Notes under the pieces: model-generated
Database searches by the model: none
What the model saw: only the letters and a program-made list of their open reading frames with translations
Told to the model about the DNA's origin: nothing
Program-made: the position numbers and the translations under genes
Assembly (NCBI GenBank): GCA_014240165.1
Contig: JAAZXM010000039.1
Span: forward strand, 1 to 36,410
Reading direction: 5' to 3'
Origin: Myxococcales bacterium
GTDB lineage: Bacteria > Myxococcota_A > UBA9160 > UBA4427
Length of the DNA: 36,410 nucleotides
Part shown: positions 25,400 through 32,235 of the stretch, one piece after another
Position numbering within the stretch: the stretch's first letter is position 1
Layout: every line of letters starts with the position of its first letter

Positions 25400-25429
25400 T
25401 TGAAAACAGGGATCATATTGGCATATGCT
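25400..25429 (+). promoter_or_regulatory. Sigma-70-like promoter of the haloalkane dehalogenase gene
   Basis: TTGAAA (25400-25405), an 18-base spacer and TATGCT (25424-25429) in an AT-rich island unlike the surrounding GC-rich sequence. The -10 lies inside the 25418-25434 inverted repeat, so a bound regulator would block it. GCAGGAG before the ATG is the ribosome site. Confidence 0.45.
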
Positions 25430-25434
25430 GTGCC
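25418..25434 (+). promoter_or_regulatory. TTGGCAT-N6-TGCC element, copy 1 (operator or sigma-54-like)
   Basis: TTGGCAT, six bases, TGCC, with ATAA directly after. The arms TGGCA and TGCCA form an inverted repeat with a 7-base centre. The GG and GC are 10 bases apart, as in -24/-12 promoters. A second copy lies at 28317. Confidence 0.45.
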
Positions 25435-25468
25435 ATAATTCTCATCCACCCATGATTAGAGCAGGAGA

Positions 25469-26485
25469 ATGCAATTGGAAACCCTACGCACCCCTGAGTC
25501 GCGCTTCGAAAACCTCCCGGGCTTCCCGTTTGCCCCCCAGTACACCGAGGTCCCCGACGGTGACGGCGGAACGCTTCGTATGCACCACGTGGACGAAGGC
25601 GACGCGGATGCGCCCATCGTCCTTTGCATGCACGGGCAGCCCACCTGGAGTTATCTCTATCGCCACATGATCCCCCTGCTGACTGGGTCAGGACTCCGCG
25701 TACTGGCCCCGGATCTCGTGGGTTATGGACGATCGGATAAACCGACCCGGCTCGAGGACTACTCGTACCAGCGCCAGGTGGACTGGACCACGGCCTGGCT
25801 CAAGGCCAACGATGTCCGCGGGGCCACGTTCTTCGGTCAGGATTGGGGCGGGCTGATCGGGCTTCGCGTGGTGGCAGAGAACCCGGAAAGGTTTGACCGC
25901 GTAGCGATTGCGAATACGGGGCTCCCCGTTCCTCAACCCCTTCCCGAAGCGGTCATCGCCGAGATCAAGCGCTTCCGAAACGAGGATCCGACCCCCAGCT
26001 TGCCCGAAGTGATGCAGGCCCTTGGCAACCCGGATAAAAAGCCCTTCCCCCAGGTCTTCGCCTATTGGCAGAAATGGTGCTGGGAATCCGAAGATCTCCC
26101 GGTGGGCCTGGCGGTGACGGGTACCCTCGACGGCAGAGCGGCCTCCCCCGAAGAAACAGCCGCCTACGACGCGCCCTTCCCCGACCCCAGCTACAAGATG
26201 GGCCCGCGCGCCATGCCGAGCCAGGTTCCGACCCTGCCCGGTGACCCTTCCGAGGAGGCGAACATGGCGGCCTGGAGCGTCTTCGAGAAATGGGAAAAGC
26301 CCTTTCTCACCGCATTCACGAACAACGACGCGGTGAGCGGCGGCGGCGAACTCGTTTTTCAGGCCCGGGTGCCCGGAGCAGCGGGCCAGCCCCACCAGCA
26401 TATCGATGGCGGCGGACACTTCCTTCAGGAGGGCCGAGCCGAGGTGCTCTCGGAGATCCTCGCCCAGTTCGTCAAGGCCGACTAA
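25469..26485 (+). CDS. Haloalkane dehalogenase
   Basis: Alpha/beta hydrolase of 338 residues that cleaves carbon-halogen bonds of haloalkanes to alcohol and halide. Nucleophile Asp125 is in GQDWGG with halide-binding Trp126. HGQPTWSY at 55-62 gives the oxyanion region. The acid is probably Asp287 (FTNNDAV), and the base is His317 (GGGHFLQE). FPFAPQYTEV and VLAPDLVGYGRSDKP are typical of the HLD-I branch (DhlA/DhmA-like). Epoxide hydrolase or lactonase activity is less likely because the Asp-Trp pair is intact. ATG 25469 is preceded by GCAGGAG. It converges with the acyl-CoA synthetase gene, 14 bases apart, and has a clear AT-rich promoter region. The substrate is unknown. Confidence 0.9.
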   Translation: MQLETLRTPESRFENLPGFPFAPQYTEVPDGDGGTLRMHHVDEGDADAPIVLCMHGQPTWSYLYRHMIPLLTGSGLRVLAPDLVGYGRSDKPTRLEDYSYQRQVDWTTAWLKANDVRGATFFGQDWGGLIGLRVVAENPERFDRVAIANTGLPVPQPLPEAVIAEIKRFRNEDPTPSLPEVMQALGNPDKKPFPQVFAYWQKWCWESEDLPVGLAVTGTLDGRAASPEETAAYDAPFPDPSYKMGPRAMPSQVPTLPGDPSEEANMAAWSVFEKWEKPFLTAFTNNDAVSGGGELVFQARVPGAAGQPHQHIDGGGHFLQEGRAEVLSEILAQFVKAD

Positions 26486-26499
26486 AGGGGCTCGCCCCA

Positions 26500-28257
26500 T
26501 CAGCCGGGACGAATGGCGCCACTCTCGATGCCCGCAAAGGCCTCGGCGTTCAGCGGCAGGTAGCCGTCGTTTGAGAGGTAATAGAGGGAATCGGGCACGG
26601 CGGCGGGGTCGAAGCCCTCGTTGCGGGCCTTGACCTTCTGGTGCTTGAAGGTGCCCGTCACCTCGATCTCGCCCTCGATCAGCCGCAGGAAGAGCGGGCG
26701 TTGGAAGTGGGAGAGTTCCTTGCGGACATGGTCTGCCAGCGCCGCCACCTCGAAGCCCGGTTCGACGCGAATCGCCGCCATCCCGGCTCGCCCTTCGCAG
26801 CCCGGGACCTCGACGCCGTAGACATTGGTCTCCACCACGCCCTTCGCTCCATTCACGACTTCGGCGACTTCATTCGTGGAAACGTTCTCCCCCTTCCAGC
26901 GGAAGGTGTCTCCCACCCGATCGACGAAGGAAAGCCGGCTCTTGGGGTGAAGGCAAAGAAGGTCACCCGTATTGAAATAGGCGTCGCCCTTTTTCTTCAC
27001 ATCGCGAATGATCTTGCCTTCACTGGCTTTCTTGTCGAGGTAACCGTCGAAGCGCATGAGGTTGCTGATCCGCCCCAGGAGCAAGCCGGTCTCCCCCAAG
27101 GCTGCGGGCTGGCAGCGACCGCCTTCTCCGCGAATGACTTCTCCTGTTTCGAGATCACAGCGAACCAGGAGGGAACCCGGAGGCATTCGGCCCACCATGC
27201 CCGGCACACCCGCGAGATTGAAGAGCGATACGGTTCCCTCGGTCGCGCCGTAGATCTCCCGCACAATGGGCACAGCGAAGCGCTCCTGAAAGTCTTCCCA
27301 GATATCCGGGCGCATCCCGTTCCCTGTACATGCGCGCAAATGATGGTCTTTCTCTCCGGGCTGCACGGGGGATTGCAGCAGGTATCGGCACAATTCCCCG
27401 ATATAGACGAAGCTGCTCGCATCGTATTTTCGAACGTCAGCGAAGAATTCTCGGGCGCTGAACTTTCGGCGCAAAGCCACCCCGGCGCCGCTGCTCAGAG
27501 CCGAACCCCAACCCAACATCAAGGCGTTCGAATGGTAGAGAGGCAAGGGGATGTAGATCACTTCACCCTTCGTCACCTGATGCAGGAGATGACCGCCGAC
27601 CACGCCGGGGGCGATCAGGCGCTGGTGGCTGATCACCGCCGCCTTGGGCAACCCCGTCGTTCCTGACGTGTAGATATAAGCCGCGTGCCCGGACCCATCG
27701 AAGGGCAGCGAGTCCAGGGGAGACTTTGAGACGTTCGCCATCGCTTCGCCAAGACAGCGGGCTCCGTGAAGAGGGTCCGCGGGCGCTTCGCGCTGAACGA
27801 AAACGTCCCGCTCGGCATCGAGCCCGGTGAGTTCCTTCAGAAGTTCCGGGAGTTTGTCGGCGTGCTCCGAGCCAAAGATCAATTTCTTCGGTTCCGCAAT
27901 CCTGACCATATGGGCCAGGGGCGCGCCCGAGCTATTCGTGTTGATCAGCGCACCCACCGCTCCGATTCGCAAAAGAGCGTGGAGAAGCACGAGGAACTCG
28001 GGTCGATTGTCGATCATCAGGGCGACTCGATCGCCCTTTCCCACGCCTTCTGACGCAAGAAAGCGTGCGCATTGATCGGCCCGTCCCCGCAACTCGGCCC
28101 AGCTGACCCGCTCGTCCAGGTAGGCAACGGCCAGGCCTTGGGGGTCTTTTGCGGCGCGACGATCGAGCAAGAGGTCGGCGTTGACCCTGTTGAGTGCCAC
28201 TCCCGGGAGCGCGCGAGCGACGCGAAGCACCATTTTAGCTTTCTGAAGCACTGCCAT
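26500..28257 (-). CDS. Long- or very-long-chain acyl-CoA synthetase (FATP-like)
   Basis: ATP-dependent acyl-CoA ligase of 585 residues, related to the SLC27/FATP branch. The AMP-binding P-loop YTSGTTGLPKA is at 196-206, YGATEG at 336-341, then TGDLL and DRVGDTFRWKGENVSTNEV of the hinge region, and a final catalytic Lys region KHQKVKARNEGFD. It would activate fatty or steroid-like side-chain acids before beta-oxidation. ATG 28257 follows GGAGGAGGCC; the frame stays open for 292 more codons antisense to the next gene, but that part has no homology and is rejected. It is divergent from an SDR gene; the shared 180-base region holds the second TTGGCAT-N6-TGCC element. Confidence 0.92.
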   Translation of the reverse strand: MAVLQKAKMVLRVARALPGVALNRVNADLLLDRRAAKDPQGLAVAYLDERVSWAELRGRADQCARFLASEGVGKGDRVALMIDNRPEFLVLLHALLRIGAVGALINTNSSGAPLAHMVRIAEPKKLIFGSEHADKLPELLKELTGLDAERDVFVQREAPADPLHGARCLGEAMANVSKSPLDSLPFDGSGHAAYIYTSGTTGLPKAAVISHQRLIAPGVVGGHLLHQVTKGEVIYIPLPLYHSNALMLGWGSALSSGAGVALRRKFSAREFFADVRKYDASSFVYIGELCRYLLQSPVQPGEKDHHLRACTGNGMRPDIWEDFQERFAVPIVREIYGATEGTVSLFNLAGVPGMVGRMPPGSLLVRCDLETGEVIRGEGGRCQPAALGETGLLLGRISNLMRFDGYLDKKASEGKIIRDVKKKGDAYFNTGDLLCLHPKSRLSFVDRVGDTFRWKGENVSTNEVAEVVNGAKGVVETNVYGVEVPGCEGRAGMAAIRVEPGFEVAALADHVRKELSHFQRPLFLRLIEGEIEVTGTFKHQKVKARNEGFDPAAVPDSLYYLSNDGYLPLNAEAFAGIESGAIRPG

Positions 28258-28316
28258 TCCCCGGCCTCCTCCCGTCGCTACCCTCACGCCTTCCAGCCTT
28301 TGGGCCTTCAGTTCTA

Positions 28317-28333
28317 TTGGCATGGATACTGCC
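28317..28333 (+). promoter_or_regulatory. TTGGCAT-N6-TGCC element, copy 2
   Basis: Same arrangement as at 25418: TTGGCAT, six bases, TGCC, then ATAA one base later. It lies between the divergent acyl-CoA synthetase (start 28257) and SDR (start 28438), in an AT-richer patch with TAAAAT and TAGCATATC just downstream. It could serve either gene. Confidence 0.45.
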
Positions 28334-28437
28334 GATAAAATAGCATATCGATCCGCCCGGGTTCGGCGGTCGGACCCCCAGCGGAGCGCCTTGCCCCGGC
28401 AAGACCCCGCCAAGGAAAGCGAACAAGGATAAAAAAA

Positions 28438-29262
28438 GTGGAAATCCAGGATCGAGTCGCCGTCGTGACGGGCGGAGCCAGCGGAATTGGGCGCGGCGTC
28501 GTGGAGCGGTTCCATGCCGACGGTGCGCGGCACCTCGTGGTAGTCGATCGCGACGAGGCGGGCGCCAAGGCCGTCGCTGAAAAGGTGGGCGGCACCGCGG
28601 CCGCCATCGACGTGGCCGACGAAGCCGCTGTCCGCGAATTGATCGCCCAGGTCGAAGCCGATCAGGGCCCAATCGACGTCTTCTTCTCCAACGCGGGCTA
28701 CGTGACCCTGGGCGGACTCGAGGCCCCAGTGGAGGACCTCCAGCGCATGTGGGAGGTACACGTCCTGGCCCATCTCTATGCCGCGCGGGCACTTATCCCG
28801 CGGATGACGGCCCGGGGTGGCGGGTACCTGCTCAGCACTGCCTCGGCGGCAGGACTCCTCGCCCAATTCGGTTCTCTCCACTACACGCTCACCAAGCACG
28901 CCGCGATTTCCCTGGCCGAGTGGATCGCCATCACCCACGGTCATCAGGGGATTCGCGTCTCCGTGCTCTGTCCCCAGGCGGTACGGACGAATATCGAACA
29001 GAACAGTCCCAACCTCGGCACCGTGAAAACCGGCTTCTCGGTCGCCAGCGGCGACGGGGTACTGCAACCCGAGGACGTGGCCCAGGTGATTACCGAGGCG
29101 ATGGCGGAGGAACGCTTCCACATTCTCCCCCACCCCGAGGTGAGCGAATACGTCAAGCGCAAGGGAACCGATGTCGACCGCTGGATCGGCGGGATGCAGC
29201 GCTGGCAGGGAAGTCTCTTTTCAGCGGACCAGCACCCCGCGACCTGGCTCAAGGAAGACTGA
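28438..29262 (+). CDS. SDR family oxidoreductase
   Basis: SDR of 274 residues. TGGASGIGRG at 11-20 binds the cofactor, VDRDE at about 36-40 suggests NAD preference, SNAG at 84-87 replaces the usual NNAG, and the catalytic set is Ser136 (STASAAG; Ser133 adjacent), Tyr149 and Lys153 (YTLTK). The C-terminal third is atypical, with HILPHPEVSEYVKRKGTDVDRWIGGMQRW, a tail I recall in SDRs next to acyl-CoA metabolism genes. GTG 28438 follows AAGGAT. It is divergent from an acyl-CoA synthetase, so a fatty acid or steroid role is plausible but inferred. Confidence 0.88.
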   Translation: MEIQDRVAVVTGGASGIGRGVVERFHADGARHLVVVDRDEAGAKAVAEKVGGTAAAIDVADEAAVRELIAQVEADQGPIDVFFSNAGYVTLGGLEAPVEDLQRMWEVHVLAHLYAARALIPRMTARGGGYLLSTASAAGLLAQFGSLHYTLTKHAAISLAEWIAITHGHQGIRVSVLCPQAVRTNIEQNSPNLGTVKTGFSVASGDGVLQPEDVAQVITEAMAEERFHILPHPEVSEYVKRKGTDVDRWIGGMQRWQGSLFSADQHPATWLKED

Positions 29263-29282
29263 GCCCGCGCCATTCACTCACA

Positions 29283-29316
29283 GAGCACTAGCGAGCACTA
29301 CCCACTCCCGAGCACT
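29283..29316. repeat. Three direct GAGCACT repeats upstream of an SDR gene
   Basis: GAGCACT at 29283-29289, 29293-29299 and 29310-29316, with repeat starts 10 and 17 bases apart, in the 126-base gap between two same-strand SDR genes. They could be regulator half-sites, or remnants of local duplication. Confidence 0.4.
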
Positions 29317-29320
29317 GCCG

Positions 29321-29335
29321 AGCGCCCTGGGCGCT
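29321..29335. promoter_or_regulatory. 15-base palindrome AGCGCCC-T-GGGCGCT
   Basis: A perfect 7-base inverted repeat with one central base, right after the GAGCACT repeats and 53 bases before the GTG of the SDR at 29389. The one-base centre makes a hairpin terminator unlikely; a dimeric-regulator operator is more plausible. Confidence 0.35.
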
Positions 29336-29388
29336 ACGCCACCAAACCCCAACCCGACCCCACGACTGAGTATATAGAGGAGAAACAC

Positions 29389-30174
29389 GTGTCCATTCAA
29401 AGCGATCTTTTCGACCTTACCGGCAAGGTGGCCATCATTACGGGCTCATCGAAGGGCATCGGCCGCTCCATTGCTACGGCGCTCGCCGAACACGGCGCGC
29501 GGGTGGTCATCTCCAGCCGCAAACCCGACCCCTGCGCCGAAGTCGCTGCGGATATCAATGCGCGCTGCGCCGATCATGCCGGCGAGGCGATCTCGATTCC
29601 CGGGAATATCGGCCACAAGGACGACCTGCAGAACCTGGTGGACCAGACCCGCGAGAAGTGGGGGCAGATCGACATTCTGGTCTGTAACGCTGCCGTGAAC
29701 CCCTATTTCGGCCCAGCCGCGGGGATCTCCGACGAAGCTTTCGACAAGATCATGTCGTCGAATATCAAGAGCAACCACTGGCTTTGTAATATGGTGGCGC
29801 CGGAAATGATCGAGCGGAACGACGGATCGATCATGATTGTCTCGAGCGTGGGCGGCCTCCAGGCCAGTACGGTGATCGGCGCCTACAATATTTCCAAGGC
29901 CGCGGATTTCGCCCTGGTGCGGAACCTGGCCGCTGAATACGGCCCCCACGGCGTACGGGTCAACGCCATCGCGCCGGGCCTGGTGCGGACGGACTTTGCC
30001 CGGGCCCTCTGGGAGAACCCGGCGATCCTCAAATCCGCTACCGCCACCACGCCCCTGCGCCGGATCGGTGAACCCGACGAATTGTCGGGTGTCGCGGTCT
30101 TTCTCGCCTCGCGCGCTGGATCCTTTGCCACCGGGCAGAACTTCATTATCGACGGGGGCCAGACCATCGTCTGA
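29389..30174 (+). CDS. SDR family oxidoreductase, FabG/DHRS4-like
   Basis: SDR of 261 residues. It has ITGSSKGIGRS at 17-27, CNAA at 99-102 in place of NNAG, Ser152/153 (IVSSVGG), Tyr166 and Lys170 (YNISK), and the full C-terminal FATGQNFIIDGG ending. SRKPD after the second strand suggests NADP preference. The CNAA and NISKAADFALVRNLAAEYGPHGVRVNAIAPG pattern is shared with DHRS4-like carbonyl reductases. GTG 29389 is preceded by GAGGAG. The phosphotransferase-family gene starts 95 bases after its stop. Substrate unknown. Confidence 0.9.
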   Translation: MSIQSDLFDLTGKVAIITGSSKGIGRSIATALAEHGARVVISSRKPDPCAEVAADINARCADHAGEAISIPGNIGHKDDLQNLVDQTREKWGQIDILVCNAAVNPYFGPAAGISDEAFDKIMSSNIKSNHWLCNMVAPEMIERNDGSIMIVSSVGGLQASTVIGAYNISKAADFALVRNLAAEYGPHGVRVNAIAPGLVRTDFARALWENPAILKSATATTPLRRIGEPDELSGVAVFLASRAGSFATGQNFIIDGGQTIV

Positions 30175-30269
30175 GATCCGTGACGATGGTCCGAAGCTTG
30201 GCTACCCCTGTTCCGCAACGGAGCCGACTCGTGAGTCCGAGGCGGCGCCCCTGACACGGAGCTTCATCA

Positions 30270-31322
30270 ATGCAATCCGATTCTTCCTCCGCCGTACGCG
30301 ACGACGAAAAGATTGATATCGCCAAGCTCTCGGGATATTTCGCCGAGCACGTCCCCGAACTCCAGGGCGAACTCGAGGTCGAGCAATTTCACGGCGGGCA
30401 CGCGAACCTCACCTACGCACTCAAAGTGGGCGAGCGCGAGTTCGTTCTGCGGCGCCCTCCCCTGGGCCCAGTGGCGCCCCGCTCCCACGATATGCGGCGG
30501 GAGCACAAAGGGCTCGCCGCCCTGGCGCCCCTTTACCCCTACTCCCCTCGCCCCATCCACCTCTGCGAGGACGAAAGCGTCATCGGAGCAGTCTTCTTCC
30601 TGATGGAGCGCAGTCGGGGCTACGTGATTCGAAATGCCTGGCCCGAGAGCCTGGGGGAAGATCCAGATTTGCGGCGACGCATCAGCGAATCACTGGTGGA
30701 TGGCCTTGCCGATCTGCACCGGGTCGATGCCCGGCGTCCCGAGCTTGCCAGCCTGGGCAAGCCCGAGGGTTTCGTGGAGCGCCAGGTTTCAGGGTGGCTC
30801 GGACGCTGGGAAAAAGCGAAAACCCGGGATATTCCCGCCATGGAGGAACTCGCGGCCTGGCTCCTCGCGCGCATTCCCGAATCGACCGCGATCTCGGTGC
30901 TCCACAACGATTACAAGCTCGACAACGCCATGTTCGCCATGGACGACCCGGGCCGGCTCGTCGCGGTCTTCGATTGGGATATGGTGACCGTCGGCGACCC
31001 CCTGGTGGATCTGGGAACGCTCCTCGGCTATTGGCCCCAGGCCGGGGACTCCACTTCCCGCGGAACCGGCCAATCGATCAGCCAACTCCCCGGCTTCCTG
31101 AATCGTCAGGAAATTTCCGACCGCTATGCCGAGCGCACAGGCTTCGACCTGACCCATATCGCCTTCTACGAGGCCTTCGCGCTCTTCAAGACGGCGGTGG
31201 TCATCGAACAAATCTATGTCCGCTGGGTCCGGGGGCAGACCCAGGACGACCGCTTCGAGAAGATGGGATTGCTCGTTCCCATCCTCGCCCAGGCGGCCCA
31301 GGAAGTGGCCGCCCGCGCCTGA
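30270..31322 (+). CDS. Phosphotransferase family protein (APH/ACAD10 N-domain-like)
   Basis: Kinase-fold protein of 350 residues. The glycine-rich start is HGGHANLTY at 41-49, the nucleotide Lys/Arg strand is REFVLRRPP, the catalytic loop is HNDYKLDNAMF with Asp214, and the metal loop is FDWDMVTVGDP with Asp235/Asp237. The layout and the PPLGPVAPRSHDM segment match the aminoglycoside-phosphotransferase-like group fused to acyl-CoA dehydrogenases in ACAD10/11, which phosphorylate 4-hydroxyacyl-CoAs. No acyl-CoA dehydrogenase gene is present here, so that role is only a hypothesis. ATG 30270 follows GGAGC. It converges with the MBL-fold gene, three bases apart. Confidence 0.87.
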   Translation: MQSDSSSAVRDDEKIDIAKLSGYFAEHVPELQGELEVEQFHGGHANLTYALKVGEREFVLRRPPLGPVAPRSHDMRREHKGLAALAPLYPYSPRPIHLCEDESVIGAVFFLMERSRGYVIRNAWPESLGEDPDLRRRISESLVDGLADLHRVDARRPELASLGKPEGFVERQVSGWLGRWEKAKTRDIPAMEELAAWLLARIPESTAISVLHNDYKLDNAMFAMDDPGRLVAVFDWDMVTVGDPLVDLGTLLGYWPQAGDSTSRGTGQSISQLPGFLNRQEISDRYAERTGFDLTHIAFYEAFALFKTAVVIEQIYVRWVRGQTQDDRFEKMGLLVPILAQAAQEVAARA

Positions 31323-31325
31323 ACC

Positions 31326-32183
31326 TCAGCCGTCCAGGCGGTAAGCGTCCCCGTCGCGCACCAGGCGGCCTGCTGTGGGGCCGGCGAAATGCGTGCCAAT
31401 CACCAGGGTCGGTGTGTCGGCGTAGCGGGCCATGAAATCCCGCCGGGTGCGGTCCGCCAACCCGGGATCGCTATCGGCCTTGTCGGTCCAACCGGGCTGG
31501 GCGAATTGCGCCGGGTGATGCACAAGATCGCCGGTGATCACGGCTTCTTCGCCGCGCGACGAGATCCGTACAGCGACGTGGCCCGGCGTGTGGCCCGGCG
31601 TGGACTCGAAGCACACCCCCGCGGCCACCTCGGTATCGACATCCACGAGATCCACCAGGCCTGCATCGAAGATCGGCTGCACCGAATCCCCCAGGATCTT
31701 GCGCGTGAGGTCGTCCTCCTCCTGGGACCAATGTTCCCACTCGGGACGGGTCACCAGGGTGCGGGCATTCAGAAAGGTCGGGACCCAGCGATCGTCCACC
31801 CAATGCGTATTCCAGCCCACATGATCGACGTGCAGGTGGGTACACACCACCGTGTCCACGCGGTCGACGGGAAAGCCGGCGCCTTCGAGATCCTCGAGAA
31901 AGGAGCCCTGCCGCATATGCCAATCCTTCATGGGCAGCCGATCCTTATCGTTCCCGATGCACGTATCCACCACGATGCGGCGGTCGCCCGCCTCGATCAC
32001 GAGGGAATGGACGCTGCCCACCGCATCGCCAGCGGCGTCCACGTAGGGACCAATCCAACCGATCTCGGAGAGATTCTCCACCGTGGCGTCGGGCAGGATG
32101 AAGCGCATACCCGGCGCCTCGAGTTCCTGGACCCGCGTGATTCGAATATCCCCGATCTGCCAACGCATCAGCTTTTCATTCAT
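31326..32183 (-). CDS. Metallo-beta-lactamase-fold hydrolase
   Basis: Dinuclear-zinc hydrolase of 285 residues. The metal motif HLHVDH supplies His116, His118, Asp120 and His121. A further His lies in TPGHTPGH, the bridging Asp in ITGDLVHHPAQ, and the last His in IGTHFAGPTAG. This is the lactonase/quorum-quenching-like branch (AttM/AhlX-like arrangement with HxHxDH and GTHF), but lactone substrate is inference. ATG 32183 has no ribosome site; TAGGCT ends six bases before it, which suggests a leaderless transcript. The gene is followed upstream on its strand by the amidase gene (52 bases). Confidence 0.88.
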   Translation of the reverse strand: MNEKLMRWQIGDIRITRVQELEAPGMRFILPDATVENLSEIGWIGPYVDAAGDAVGSVHSLVIEAGDRRIVVDTCIGNDKDRLPMKDWHMRQGSFLEDLEGAGFPVDRVDTVVCTHLHVDHVGWNTHWVDDRWVPTFLNARTLVTRPEWEHWSQEEDDLTRKILGDSVQPIFDAGLVDLVDVDTEVAAGVCFESTPGHTPGHVAVRISSRGEEAVITGDLVHHPAQFAQPGWTDKADSDPGLADRTRRDFMARYADTPTLVIGTHFAGPTAGRLVRDGDAYRLDG

Positions 32184-32189
32184 GCCGCG

Positions 32190-32219
32190 AGCCTAGCGGT
32201 CAGAGCCTCTCGGGGGCAA
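32190..32219 (-). promoter_or_regulatory. Predicted promoter of the MBL-fold gene, leaderless
   Basis: On the minus strand, TTGCCC (32219-32214), 18 bases, TAGGCT (32195-32190), then six bases to the ATG at 32183. It lies in the 52-base gap after the amidase gene. Confidence 0.45.
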
Positions 32220-32235
32220 CGCACGGGAATGGGCT

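Noticed and set aside
28258-29133. 292-codon N-terminal extension of the acyl-CoA synthetase
   Set aside because: The frame is open antisense to the SDR gene, but acyl-CoA synthetase homology begins at ATG 28257, which has a ribosome site.
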